Assembly (NCBI GenBank): GCA_964604825.1
Contig: CAZSAL010000008.1
Coordinates: forward strand, 8,173-72,172
DNA from: CAZSAL01 sp964604825
GTDB lineage: Bacteria > Elusimicrobiota > Elusimicrobia > 2-01-FULL-59-12
Direction: 5' to 3'
Length of the DNA: 64,000 nt
The position numbers and the translations under genes were made by a program. Under the pieces are notes generated by a model, which saw nothing but the letters and a program-made list of their open reading frames with translations, ran no database searches and had not been told where the DNA came from. Below are positions 34,227 to 42,673 of this stretch, one piece after another. Each line of letters begins with the position of its first letter. Position 1 is the first letter of the stretch.

Positions 34227-34254
34227 TCGCTCCGCGCGGGCGCGTGGATTGAAA
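34227..34254 (+). repeat. Degenerate CRISPR repeat
   Basis: Final 17 bases (GGGCGCGTGGATTGAAA) match the array repeat exactly; the 5' half is decayed (TCGCTCCGCGC). It separates the second MntA/HepT pair from VapBC. Confidence 0.85.
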
Positions 34255-34268
34255 TTCGTATAAAAATT

Positions 34269-34682
34269 CTACTGACGGAGAATGTTCATTAATTGAAGAG
34301 AGCTGTGCCTGGCTATCAGGGGGAAGTGTTTATCCAAGGAAAAAAGAATGCACTCGTGGCTCTGTGCCAGGACCGCCAGATAACAATCCAGCAAGCCGAC
34401 TGAAATCCCTTTGGAGCGCAATTTTTGATTGAGTTTTCCGGCTTCAAGCCATGTTTTGTCCGTGGCCGGCAGAATCGGCAAAGCGGATGCCAGATTTTCC
34501 GCCGCCTCAAGGTCTTTAGCCGTTGTCGCTCCCTGCAGTAACTCCGCCAGAATCGCCGCGCAAATCCTGACGCGATCTTCAGCGATCAACTGGTCCAATA
34601 AATTCCTTAACGGGGGGTCGGCCTGGCGCAGCACCTCAATCCAGATCGACGTGTCAACCAGGACAGGGGATTCAGCGCTCAT
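34269..34682 (-). CDS. VapC-type PIN-domain ribonuclease toxin
   Basis: 137 aa PIN domain. Acidic residues in LVDTSIWIEVL (Asp10), a Glu in AAILAELLQG near 42, and Asp in GLLDCYLAVLA near 99, with a final Asp in SLDKHF near 117. VapC toxins cut tRNA or rRNA and are held by a cognate VapB. The start overlaps the VapB gene by 11 nt. It is the module farthest from the array and has a CRISPR remnant on its array side only. Confidence 0.9.
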   Translation of the reverse strand: MSAESPVLVDTSIWIEVLRQADPPLRNLLDQLIAEDRVRICAAILAELLQGATTAKDLEAAENLASALPILPATDKTWLEAGKLNQKLRSKGISVGLLDCYLAVLAQSHECILFSLDKHFPLIARHSSLQLMNILRQ

Positions 34683-34869
34683 GGTGGCGCCTGTCCGCCG
34701 TTTCAGAATCGAAGCGATATTCGCCGCAGCGGTTCAAAACCTTCTTAAGCCGCCGCCGCCGCAGGAAATCTTCGATTGCCAGCAGAACGGCCCTGGACTT
34801 GCTTTTTATGCCGGTTTCTCTCTGAAGGTTTCCAAGAATATTCTGATCAAGCGTAATTGTTGTCCTCAT
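34672..34869 (-). CDS. VapB-type ribbon-helix-helix antitoxin
   Basis: 65 aa, MRTTITLDQNILGNLQRETG: the beta strand and helices of a ribbon-helix-helix DNA-binding domain, then a basic C-terminal tail (RRRRLKKVLNRCGEYRF) likely to bind VapC. GAGGTG lies 8 nt before the ATG. An inverted repeat just upstream (34872-34891) is a plausible autoregulatory operator. Confidence 0.88.
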   Translation of the reverse strand: MRTTITLDQNILGNLQRETGIKSKSRAVLLAIEDFLRRRRLKKVLNRCGEYRFDSETADRRHHER

Positions 34870-34871
34870 TT

Positions 34872-34891
34872 ATATTCACCTCAATGAATAT
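34872..34891. promoter_or_regulatory. Probable VapB operator
   Basis: Inverted repeat ATATTCA / TGAATAT with a 6-nt spacer, directly upstream of the antitoxin start, overlapping its ribosome-binding site. Symmetry and location fit autorepression by a ribbon-helix-helix protein. Confidence 0.5.
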
Positions 34892-35086
34892 TTTATCCCG
34901 TTAAATTGCATATTTCAAGAGGTAATTGTTCAACGGGACGTCCGTGGTGATTTTCTCAATCTACAGCCTCATGCCCGTCCGCAAGCCGCGCGGCAGGTTT
35001 AAAGTCACGCCTGCTTATGTCCCCTGATGGTCGCTCAGGTAATCTCGTACTACATTCAATTTAAATTCCGCTGGACTTTGGAAGGG

Positions 35087-36136
35087 ATGCCTGTTAAAAG
35101 AAAACCGATGAAGTTTTCCTTATTTCTTGTCCTGAGCGTCTTGGCGCCTGGCATCGCGTTCGCCCAGCAGATGGATGAGCGCGCCGCGGATTATTACAAC
35201 AAGGCGGTTGACGCCGTCCGGCGCGAAGATTTCGACGGTGCGAAGCTTTACCTGCAGGAAGTTCTCTCTGCCGACCGGCAGTGCGCGGAAGCGATTTATC
35301 TGCGCGGCCTGATCCGGTATCACGACCATGACATTGCCGGAGGGAATGCCGATATAGAAGAGGCCTATAAGCTTAAGCCCAGCCTGCGCAAGGACCGATC
35401 GGACCGTCTGGAAAAACGGGCGCACAGCGTCGAAGCCCATCTTACCGACCAGACGTTCGCCCATTTCAATCTGGAATTCATGGGAGCGGAACGGCGCGAT
35501 GACGCCTGGGAAGCGGTGCAGTATTTGAACGGCATGTATGACGAGCTGGGTTCGCGCTTCGGGGTATTCCCGGAAGGCAAGTTCACGATCATCGTCTTCA
35601 CCTCAGAGGAGTTCATCGATGTCTGGCGCGCTCCTTTCATCGGGGGATTTTTTGACCGCCAGGACGGGAAAGTCCGGCTGTGCGTGCCTTCGGCGCAGGA
35701 TGAATTCCGCCACCGGGCGCGGCATGAATTCACCCACGCCTTCCTCCACCGTCTTTATTCCAGGGAACTGCCTTCCTGGTTTACGGAAGGGACCGCGGAA
35801 TTCTACGCGTTTGAAAATCCTACCAGCGCTTTCTGGATCGACGACCGTCTCGATGCCATCCGCCGGGAATTGAAGCAGTATGGGGCTCCCTGGATGACCA
35901 TGGCTGATGTCGACATCGCTATTCTCAAAAAAGAGGTTCACCCGGCGTATATTTATTTCTCCTACAAAGAGTCCGAGGCGCTTGTGCTCTATACCGCAAA
36001 GGCAAGGGGCGAATCCTGGATCCCCAACCTTTACCGGGAACTCCGCGCGGGCAAATCCTTCGAGCAGGCCTATGAATCCGTCGTCGGGCATCCCCCTTCC
36101 GAGATGCTGGCGGATCTCCACCGCAGCTGGCAGTGA
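35087..36136 (+). CDS. Secreted TPR protein with gluzincin-type (peptidase MA-like) domain
   Basis: 349 aa from the ATG at 35087 (ATG at 35108 is also possible). A signal peptide precedes AFA-QQ at about residue 27. TPR-like repeats follow (residues ~30-100: ADYYNKAVDAVRREDFDGAK, AIYLRGLIRYHDHD), then a peptidase MA-like domain with the zinc motif HEFTHAF near residue 220 and downstream Glu in WFTEGTAEFYA. Substrate unknown; periplasmic location inferred. It is the first gene after the accessory island and precedes the comEC-like gene by 34 nt. Confidence 0.78.
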   Translation: MPVKRKPMKFSLFLVLSVLAPGIAFAQQMDERAADYYNKAVDAVRREDFDGAKLYLQEVLSADRQCAEAIYLRGLIRYHDHDIAGGNADIEEAYKLKPSLRKDRSDRLEKRAHSVEAHLTDQTFAHFNLEFMGAERRDDAWEAVQYLNGMYDELGSRFGVFPEGKFTIIVFTSEEFIDVWRAPFIGGFFDRQDGKVRLCVPSAQDEFRHRARHEFTHAFLHRLYSRELPSWFTEGTAEFYAFENPTSAFWIDDRLDAIRRELKQYGAPWMTMADVDIAILKKEVHPAYIYFSYKESEALVLYTAKARGESWIPNLYRELRAGKSFEQAYESVVGHPPSEMLADLHRSWQ

Positions 36137-36170
36137 TTGAAGTTTTTGCCGTTTCCAGCCTCCAACAGGT

Positions 36171-37514
36171 GTGCTCTCTTTAATCAAACGGTATTTTTTC
36201 CCGGCAGGCATTGTCGCTTATGCCGCAGTTCTGGTGATTTTTCATGCGGCCGGGCTTTTCCCGCGGCCGGGCGCGCATGACGTTTCGCGGTTGATCGGGA
36301 GCCCGAGCCTCGAGTTTGAGGGCAGGGTGCTGGATGTTCCCATGACGCGCTGGGGAAGAACCCGTTTCCTGATGGAAGGGCGGGGACGTCAGGGATGCGG
36401 CCGGGTAGTAGTCACGCTGTTATTTCCCTGCGCCGATCTTCTGCCCGGGGAGACCGTCTGGATCAGAGGCTGGATCCATCCCTTAAAAAAACCTCTGGCT
36501 CCCAATGACTTTGACGAAGCCGCTTATTGGGCCGGATTCCGCACGTTTTCCGCCATGCAGGTGTGGAGCGAAGAAAGCTTCCTGCGGCTGAAGCCCCCGC
36601 CGTTTTTCCTCAAGTGCGCGGGCCGTTTTCATCAACGGTTTCGCGCTTTCTGGTTCAAAGAACTTGCGCCGGAAGAAGCCGCGCTGATGAGCGCGATTAC
36701 GCTGGGCAACCACGGGGTTCTGCCGCCGGAAATCAAGAAGGAATGCATCCGTGCCGGGCTTTATCACATCCTGGTGGTATCCGGGCAGAAGATCGCCCTG
36801 ATCGTTTTCGCGGGTTTTGCCCTGCTGCGCGCGGCAGGCGTTCCCAGGAGATGGATGTTCTGGGCGGGAGCGCCGCTTCTTCTGTTCTATACGCAGGCGG
36901 TGGGCGCGGAACCGCCGGTTGTACGGGCAACGATGATGGCTCTGGTGTCTTTAGGCATACTGGCCATGGGCCGCGACAGCCCTTCTTATTACGGACTGTT
37001 CTGGGCGGCGTTCTGGATCCTGCTGCGGGAGCCGGAGGCGCTGTTCGGGGCCAGCTTTCAACTTTCCTTCACGGCGACGGCAGGACTTCTTTTCTTTATG
37101 CCGAAAGCGCAGCGTTTGCTAAAAAATGACAGCCCTCTGTTGCGATGGATTAAAGAAGCGGGCTTGCTGACGGCCATAGCTTATGTCGCGGCCGGGCCGT
37201 TACTGGCCTATTATTTCCGGCAGATTTCCGTCATAGGGTTGATCGCAAACTGGACGATTTTTCCTTTATCCGGAGCGCTTATGATCATCGGGCTTTTTTG
37301 CGGCGTATGGGGGGCTTTCTTTCCTGGGAAAATCGCAGATGTCGCCTGCCGCCTGCTGGGGAAGCTGCTGCATGCGCTGCTTCAGGCAATTCACCTGCTC
37401 GGCCATTCTTCATGGGCCGCGATCGCGCTTCCTCCTCCGCCGCTTATCTGCCTGGCCGCCTACTATGCGGCGCTTATTTGTGTCGTCTGTAAAGTAAATG
37501 GTATAAGACGGTAA
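36171..37514 (+). CDS. ComEC/Rec2-family membrane protein
   Basis: 447 aa, polytopic. N-terminal TM then a soluble OB-like DUF4131 region (residues ~40-130), then the Competence domain (LVVSGQKIALIVFAGFALLR near 200, ASFQLSFTATAGLLF near 300) with about eight hydrophobic segments. ComEC forms the inner-membrane channel for single-stranded DNA uptake. The C-terminal beta-lactamase-like nuclease domain of full-length ComEC (~750 aa) is absent, which is also seen in some lineages. GTG start. nadK begins 4 nt after its stop. Confidence 0.85.
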   Translation: MLSLIKRYFFPAGIVAYAAVLVIFHAAGLFPRPGAHDVSRLIGSPSLEFEGRVLDVPMTRWGRTRFLMEGRGRQGCGRVVVTLLFPCADLLPGETVWIRGWIHPLKKPLAPNDFDEAAYWAGFRTFSAMQVWSEESFLRLKPPPFFLKCAGRFHQRFRAFWFKELAPEEAALMSAITLGNHGVLPPEIKKECIRAGLYHILVVSGQKIALIVFAGFALLRAAGVPRRWMFWAGAPLLLFYTQAVGAEPPVVRATMMALVSLGILAMGRDSPSYYGLFWAAFWILLREPEALFGASFQLSFTATAGLLFFMPKAQRLLKNDSPLLRWIKEAGLLTAIAYVAAGPLLAYYFRQISVIGLIANWTIFPLSGALMIIGLFCGVWGAFFPGKIADVACRLLGKLLHALLQAIHLLGHSSWAAIALPPPPLICLAAYYAALICVVCKVNGIRR

Positions 37515-37518
37515 ATCC

Positions 37519-38358
37519 ATGGATAAAAAAGTCCCCGTTTATAGAAAGATAGCGGTCGTTTACAACCCTGATAAAGAGCGGGCCAGAAGAGAATTGCCCC
37601 GTCTGGGAAAATGGCTGCGCAAGAAGGGTGTTTCCTTTACCGTAAGCAGGCCGGACAAGATTTCGCTCAGGCAGGCGGGAATGGTGATCGCCCTGGGCGG
37701 CGACGGGACCGTGCTTCACGCTGCCAAGCAGGCGTCGGCATGGGGGATTCCTGTGTTCGGAGTCAATGTCGGCCGCCTCGGCTTTCTGACCGCCACCGAA
37801 GTGGACGAAATGTATCCCGTCCTCGCAAAACTGCTGGCGGGACACGGGCGGATTGAAATCCGCACCATGCTTTCGGTGCGCGTCCGGATAAATGGGAAAT
37901 CCTGCGGCCCTTTCCTTGCTTTAAACGACTGCGTGATCAGGTCCGGCGCTACGGGCAGGGTGTTTCAGTTGAACGTCAGTATCCGCGGGAAATCGCTGGC
38001 AACCTATCTCGGAGACGGTCTGATCATAGCCACGCCCACGGGCTCCACCGCCTACTCGCTGGCCGCCTACGGCCCCATAGTTTATCCGGAAACAGACGTG
38101 ATGCTGTTATCGCCGATCTCCCCGCATACCCTTGCCCTGAGGCCGCTTGTGCTGCCCGCTTTCGAAATCGTTTCCGTGGAAGTGGCGCAGCGGAATCCGT
38201 CCGCGGCGTTGTGCCTTGACGGCATAGTCATGCATCCCCTGCGGGGCGGCGACAGAATCGAGGTTCGCCGGGCAACGGAACAGGTTCAGCTGTTTCTCCA
38301 TCCGGACCGCAATTTCTACGAAGTCCTGCAGAACAAGCTGAAGTGGGGTGGCAATTAA
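37519..38358 (+). CDS. nadK: NAD kinase
   Basis: 279 aa; phosphorylates NAD to NADP with ATP. Motifs: GGDGTVLHAAK near residue 59 (catalytic GGDGT), NVGRLGFLTA near 79, and TPTGSTAYSLAAYGP near 172. Length is normal. The nadK-recN order is common in bacteria. It follows the ComEC-like gene closely; recN starts 47 nt later across a small GC-rich palindrome (38372-38399). Confidence 0.96.
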   Translation: MDKKVPVYRKIAVVYNPDKERARRELPRLGKWLRKKGVSFTVSRPDKISLRQAGMVIALGGDGTVLHAAKQASAWGIPVFGVNVGRLGFLTATEVDEMYPVLAKLLAGHGRIEIRTMLSVRVRINGKSCGPFLALNDCVIRSGATGRVFQLNVSIRGKSLATYLGDGLIIATPTGSTAYSLAAYGPIVYPETDVMLLSPISPHTLALRPLVLPAFEIVSVEVAQRNPSAALCLDGIVMHPLRGGDRIEVRRATEQVQLFLHPDRNFYEVLQNKLKWGGN

Positions 38359-38371
38359 TCTCCGCACGATG

Positions 38372-38399
38372 GTCCCTCCCTTTTCCAAAGGGGGAAGTT
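38372..38399. repeat. GC-rich palindromic repeat upstream of recN
   Basis: TCCCTCCCTTTTCC and GGGGGAAGTTA arms, similar to the half-units found inside recN and parB. Here it lies between genes. Confidence 0.5.
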
Positions 38400-38405
38400 A
38401 ATACC

Positions 38406-40148
38406 ATGTTAAAAGAGCTTGGCATCCGCAACTTTGTCCTGATCGAAGACCTCCGCCTGGAGTTCGCCGAAGGATTGAACGTTTTGACCGGCGAAACCGG
38501 CGCGGGCAAGTCGATTGTTCTGGATGCGGTCGGCCTCCTGGCCGGAGACCGGTTCAAAACAGAGCTGATACGGCAGGCGGCCTATAAATGCGAAATCTAC
38601 GGGCTTTTTGACGCGCCAAAAACCAGAGAGTTCATACGCTGGCTGGAAGATCACGGCTTCGAAAAGTGCGGCGAACTGCTGATCCGCCGCGAAGGGTCCG
38701 CCGACGGTCGCAGCCGCGCCTTCCTTAACGACAGGATAGTCACAACCGGAACTCTCCAGGAACTCGCCGCTTTCCTTTTTGAAATTCACGGCCAGCGTGA
38801 GCATCAGCAGATCCTGCAGCCATCCGTTCAGCTTGCCAGCCTGGACCGTTTCGCGGGGCTGGAACAGAAAACCGCGGAGGTCGCGCCGCTTTACCATGAA
38901 TGGCGCAGGCTTCTGGAAGCTTTGACGACCGGCCGTTTATCCGAGCAGGAACGGATTCAGCGGATAGACCTGTGTCAATATCAGCTGTCGGAAATAGAGA
39001 AGGCAAAGCTGAAGATTGGAGAGGAAGAGGAACTGGCAGCCCGCCTGCCTGAGCTGAAAAATGCGGAGAAGCTGAGGGCGCTGGCGGCGTCTGCCGCGGG
39101 GCTTTTGTCCGGCGATGATGCTTCAGCCGCGCACAGCCTGGCGCAGGCGGAAAAAAATTTCAACGCGCTGGCCGGCCTGACCCCCGCCATGGAACCTCTT
39201 GCGCGGGAACTCAGCGACCTCAGGGCGCGCTTTGACGATATCAACCGCCAGTTCGAAGAGATGAGCGGACGGTGGGAAGCCGATCCGCAGGAGCTGGAAA
39301 ATCTTCTGAACAGGCAGGATCTTATCAGCCGCCTGCAGAAAAAATACGGCGCTGCCGTCTCCGATATCCTTGCACACGCCGGAAAGCTGCGGGAGGAGCT
39401 GGATCAGCTGGAAAATACGGACCTTTATCGTAGGGATCTGGAAGGAAAGACAAGCTCGGCGCGCCAGGCGCTTGCGCGCGCGGCGGAAGCTCTGTCCGCC
39501 AGGCGGAAAAATTCCGCCCGGCAGCTTTCCCAGGCCATGAAAAGCCAGCTGGCGGATCTTGGGCTGCAGCAGGCTGTTTTCCACTGCGCGATCGAAACTC
39601 TAAAGGAATCCTCCCCTTTGGAGGGGGAGGACAAAAGTGGGGGGGGACCCCCATCCCAACCTTCCCCCTCAAGGGGGGAAGGGGAATACAGGTTTTCGAC
39701 TACCGGCATTGACCGCGTTTCTTTTGAATGGTCGCCCAACCCCGGCGAAGGCGTCAGACCGCTTAAAGACACAGCCTCCGGAGGAGAGATGTCGCGGGTC
39801 ATGCTTGCGCTCAAAACCGTTCTCGCGCAGGCCGATGCCGTACCTATCCTTGTTTTTGACGAGGTTGACGCGGGAATCGGAGGAATGACCGCCCAGGCTG
39901 TCGGCAAGAAGCTGCGCGCGCTCAGCCGGCATCATCAACTGCTCTGCGTCAGCCATCTGCCGCAGATCGCTTCCGCGGCGCATGCGCATTTTCAAGTTTC
40001 CAAGAAAACGGAAGGCGGCCGAACGACGGTGCAGGCGGTACGTCTCGGACCCACTGAACGACTGAACGAAATTGCGCGTCTTCTGGGCAGCGCCGTTACT
40101 CCGACGAGCGTCAAGCATGCGCGCGAGCTCCTGGAACAGCACCAATGA
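38406..40148 (+). CDS. recN: DNA repair protein RecN
   Basis: 580 aa SMC-like ATPase acting in double-strand break repair. Walker A GETGAGKS at residues 29-36, ABC signature LKDTASGGEMSRVMLALK near 460, Walker B ILVFDEVDAGIGG near 483, and a coiled-coil-rich middle. Residues ~401-427 are an insertion (ESSPLEGEDKSGGG, then PSQPSPSRGEGEY) just before the C-terminal ATPase lobe, encoded by a palindromic repeat (39609-39687) that keeps the frame. ATG at 38406 is the conserved start (MLKELGIRNFVLIED). Its stop overlaps the next gene's ATG by 4 nt. Confidence 0.96.
   Translation: MLKELGIRNFVLIEDLRLEFAEGLNVLTGETGAGKSIVLDAVGLLAGDRFKTELIRQAAYKCEIYGLFDAPKTREFIRWLEDHGFEKCGELLIRREGSADGRSRAFLNDRIVTTGTLQELAAFLFEIHGQREHQQILQPSVQLASLDRFAGLEQKTAEVAPLYHEWRRLLEALTTGRLSEQERIQRIDLCQYQLSEIEKAKLKIGEEEELAARLPELKNAEKLRALAASAAGLLSGDDASAAHSLAQAEKNFNALAGLTPAMEPLARELSDLRARFDDINRQFEEMSGRWEADPQELENLLNRQDLISRLQKKYGAAVSDILAHAGKLREELDQLENTDLYRRDLEGKTSSARQALARAAEALSARRKNSARQLSQAMKSQLADLGLQQAVFHCAIETLKESSPLEGEDKSGGGPPSQPSPSRGEGEYRFSTTGIDRVSFEWSPNPGEGVRPLKDTASGGEMSRVMLALKTVLAQADAVPILVFDEVDAGIGGMTAQAVGKKLRALSRHHQLLCVSHLPQIASAAHAHFQVSKKTEGGRTTVQAVRLGPTERLNEIARLLGSAVTPTSVKHARELLEQHQ
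39609..39687. repeat. In-frame palindromic repeat inside recN
   Basis: Two half-units (CTCCCCTTTGGAGGGGGAGG and CTTCCCCCTCAAGGGGGGAA) flank a G-rich linker; about 79 bp adding about 26 codons in frame. Same type as the parB insertion at 16852-17004. Confidence 0.75.
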
Positions 40149-41872
40149 ACATCCTGAACCGGGGCATCGGAGAACCGGAGCGTCGGAGAAGTTCCCCCGT
40201 TTCCCCGTTTCTCCGTGTCCCCGTTTCGTTGTGGCTGCTGACGGGCAGCGCCCTTCTCTTTTTTCTGCCGCTGCATCTGCGCGCCCTGTGGGATACCGAC
40301 GAAGGCCGCTATGCGGAAATTGCCAGGGAAATGCTTCTGCTGCGAGACTGGATAACGCCGCATTTGAACTTTGTTGTTTATTTAGAAAAACCTCCCCTGA
40401 TGTACTGGCTGACTGCCGCATCTTTCAAATGGTTCGGCATAAGCGTTTTTGCGGCGCGGTTCTGGTGCGCGGTTTTTGGAGTGGGAACAGTCTGGCTGAC
40501 GTTTCTGGCGGGAAGGCGCTGGCGGGATAAGCGAACCGGTCTGCTGGCGGGAGCGGTGCTGGCCACATCCGTAGAATTTTTTGCGCTGACGCAGTTTTTA
40601 GTCCTGGATATGGCTCTCACCTTCTGTACTACGCTTGCCCTTTACGCGATTGTCCGGTTTCTCCCCTCCAGGGTTGCGCGGGAGCGCCGGAATTCGGTGC
40701 TGCTTTTTGCCGCTGCCACTGCCGCGGGAACGTTGATTAAAGGTCCTGTAGCCCTGTTCATCCCCTTGATGGTGCTGGTTGTGTGGATGGTCTGGCGTAG
40801 ACAGGGACTGATTTTGAACGAGCTGGCCTGGCGCGGGCCGGTAATTCTGTGGCTGGCGATTGTGTTGCCGTGGTTTATCGCTGTTTCGTGCAAAAATCCA
40901 TATTTTCCGCGATTCTTTTTCATTCACGAACATGTGCAGCGTTATTTCACCGCAGTTCATCACCGCATGGAGCCTGTGTGGTTTTTTATTCCTGTGGTCA
41001 TTGTGGGGTTTGTTCCATGGATATTTTTTCTGCCCAGGGCGTTTCTCTCGGTTTTTAATAAAGGATCGTTCAGAAGCGATGTCATCGGATCTTTTCTGGC
41101 AGTATGGTTTCTATCCATTTTTCTGTTTTTTTCTCTGTCTCATTCCAAGCTCGCTGGATACGTGCTTCCTGTTTTCCCGGCCATAGCTTTGCTGGCTGCT
41201 GACAGCATAAGCCGGGCATGGGACCAGGAAGGGGTTCCCTCCTGGATGGGGGTGGGTCTTCTGTGCCTGATATTGTTTTTTGCAGTGCTGCTCTTTGTTT
41301 TGAAATGGCAGATTTTCTTCCGGGACGTTCCGGAATGGTCTGCGATCACACGCAACTCTGCGCCGATGACTATTACTCTCGGCATCATTGTGCTTATATT
41401 GGCAGGCGTCTGGGGAATGCGGCGGGTGCCGGTATGCATTGCGGGCATCCTGCTGGCGCAGGTCCTGTTTTTATGGCAACTGGCATCGCTTGCTGCGGTT
41501 ATTGACCCGTACCTTTCCACAAAAGCGATCGCCTGCCGGTGGAAAGAACTTCACCGCGCTTCCGAGCCGCTAGTCGTTTACGGCGCTTCCTATGAAAATT
41601 ATTTTCAGACCCTGCCTTTTTACGCGCAAAACCGCGTGGCGGTATGGGGACCTCCGGGAGAACTTGAGACGGGATTTCAGCACGCCGCTGATGCCGCGGA
41701 ATGGTATGTCCCTGAAGGGCAGATACGGTCCTCCCTGGGCAATCTTCCCGCAGGCGCGTGGCTGGCCACCGATGAAGAACACGCATCCCAGTTGGCTGGC
41801 GACCAGAGCAGCGGCCATTTACGGATCATGGAGAAAAGCGGTAGATTGATGCTGCTGCAGAAGGTTTCATGA
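40145..41872 (+). CDS. ArnT-like family 39 glycosyltransferase
   Basis: 575 aa, polytopic GT-C enzyme. The catalytic loop motif DTDEGRYAEIAREML near residue 47 is that of ArnT/PMT family enzymes, which transfer a sugar from a lipid-phosphate carrier; ArnT moves 4-amino-arabinose to lipid A in the periplasm. Roughly 12 hydrophobic segments and a C-terminal soluble part (SEPLVVYGASYENYFQ). The first ~25 residues are encoded by low-complexity CCCCGTTTCC-type sequence. Proximity to the arn-like cluster at 42674 supports, but does not prove, aminoarabinose transfer. Overlaps recN and the lipoprotein gene by 4 nt each. Confidence 0.83.
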   Translation: MNILNRGIGEPERRRSSPVSPFLRVPVSLWLLTGSALLFFLPLHLRALWDTDEGRYAEIAREMLLLRDWITPHLNFVVYLEKPPLMYWLTAASFKWFGISVFAARFWCAVFGVGTVWLTFLAGRRWRDKRTGLLAGAVLATSVEFFALTQFLVLDMALTFCTTLALYAIVRFLPSRVARERRNSVLLFAAATAAGTLIKGPVALFIPLMVLVVWMVWRRQGLILNELAWRGPVILWLAIVLPWFIAVSCKNPYFPRFFFIHEHVQRYFTAVHHRMEPVWFFIPVVIVGFVPWIFFLPRAFLSVFNKGSFRSDVIGSFLAVWFLSIFLFFSLSHSKLAGYVLPVFPAIALLAADSISRAWDQEGVPSWMGVGLLCLILFFAVLLFVLKWQIFFRDVPEWSAITRNSAPMTITLGIIVLILAGVWGMRRVPVCIAGILLAQVLFLWQLASLAAVIDPYLSTKAIACRWKELHRASEPLVVYGASYENYFQTLPFYAQNRVAVWGPPGELETGFQHAADAAEWYVPEGQIRSSLGNLPAGAWLATDEEHASQLAGDQSSGHLRIMEKSGRLMLLQKVS

Positions 41873-42594
41873 TGAAGCGATTTTTTCTCTTTGCACTTTT
41901 CCCTGTCTTGCTGGTGTTTGCCGGGTGCGTTGATCTTGCGGTTCAAAATCAGACGGTTATGGTCCCGGTCGATCCGGCCTACAGCATGTCTCTGGATCTC
42001 CTTTTCAATCCGGAAGTAAGTAACCCTATATTTAATGACCTGGCCATCCCGCAGGTCGCGGAAAACGTTTTGCTGCCGGAAGCCCCACGCGTGGAAAACC
42101 CGGAGCCAGGCAGACTGCTGGACGTTCTCATGAATCCTGCGGTAAAGGACCCTTTAGCCGCCATGCAGCGGGTGAGCGTTCCAATGGTTCTGCCCGTAGA
42201 AATTTCCCGGGTTGATCAATGGAAGGGCAGTCAATGCGGCATGATAAAACCGGTCCACGTTGTCTTCAGCCAGGCTGGATCATGGAAAATTTTCTGGGAA
42301 CGGGTGATGACTCCGTATTCCATGCGCTTTCGCCGCATCCCGGCCGTTGATTTCAACAGATATTACGTTGTCGGTGTCTTTATGGGAACGAAGCTGACGC
42401 CCGGATATGAAATAGAAATACTTTCTACGGAAATTAAGAAAAGCCCGGGTCTCAGGCCCGTCATGACTGTTTTATACCGGGATATCCGGCACCCGCAGGC
42501 CATTTTCCAGCCAGGTTTTGTCGTCCATCCCTTCCATCTGATGCGCGTCCCAGCCTTCAAAGGGAAGATCACCTTTGTGGAAAGCCGGAAGTAG
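41869..42594 (+). CDS. Putative lipoprotein, function unknown
   Basis: 241 aa. The lipobox LVFAGC at residues ~15-20 follows a hydrophobic signal, so membrane anchoring through the Cys is predicted. The mature part contains the segment VFSQAGSWKIFWERVMTPYS and no recognised domain. The start overlaps the glycosyltransferase stop by 4 nt, suggesting the two are linked. A hairpin with a T tract follows 45 nt downstream of the stop. Confidence 0.65.
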   Translation: MMKRFFLFALFPVLLVFAGCVDLAVQNQTVMVPVDPAYSMSLDLLFNPEVSNPIFNDLAIPQVAENVLLPEAPRVENPEPGRLLDVLMNPAVKDPLAAMQRVSVPMVLPVEISRVDQWKGSQCGMIKPVHVVFSQAGSWKIFWERVMTPYSMRFRRIPAVDFNRYYVVGVFMGTKLTPGYEIEILSTEIKKSPGLRPVMTVLYRDIRHPQAIFQPGFVVHPFHLMRVPAFKGKITFVESRK

Positions 42595-42639
42595 AGAGTA
42601 AACGCGCCGTAATGCCGATTTTTTCGTATAATTCTATTT

Positions 42640-42670
42640 CATCGGGGCGTCAGAGTCCCGGTGTTTTTTA
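42640..42670 (+). terminator. Terminator-like hairpin just before the arnC-like start
   Basis: Stem CATCGGG / CCCGGTG (one G-T wobble) and a six-T run, ending 4 nt before the ATG at 42674. A perfect TATAAT at 42627-42632 lies upstream. It could end transcription from the recN operon, or form a 5' hairpin on the arn-like transcript. Confidence 0.45.
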
Positions 42671-42673
42671 TTT

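Noticed and set aside
34269..34869. VapBC as a module also enclosed by two repeats
   Set aside because: A repeat remnant lies only on its array side (34227-34254); I found none between 34870 and 35086.
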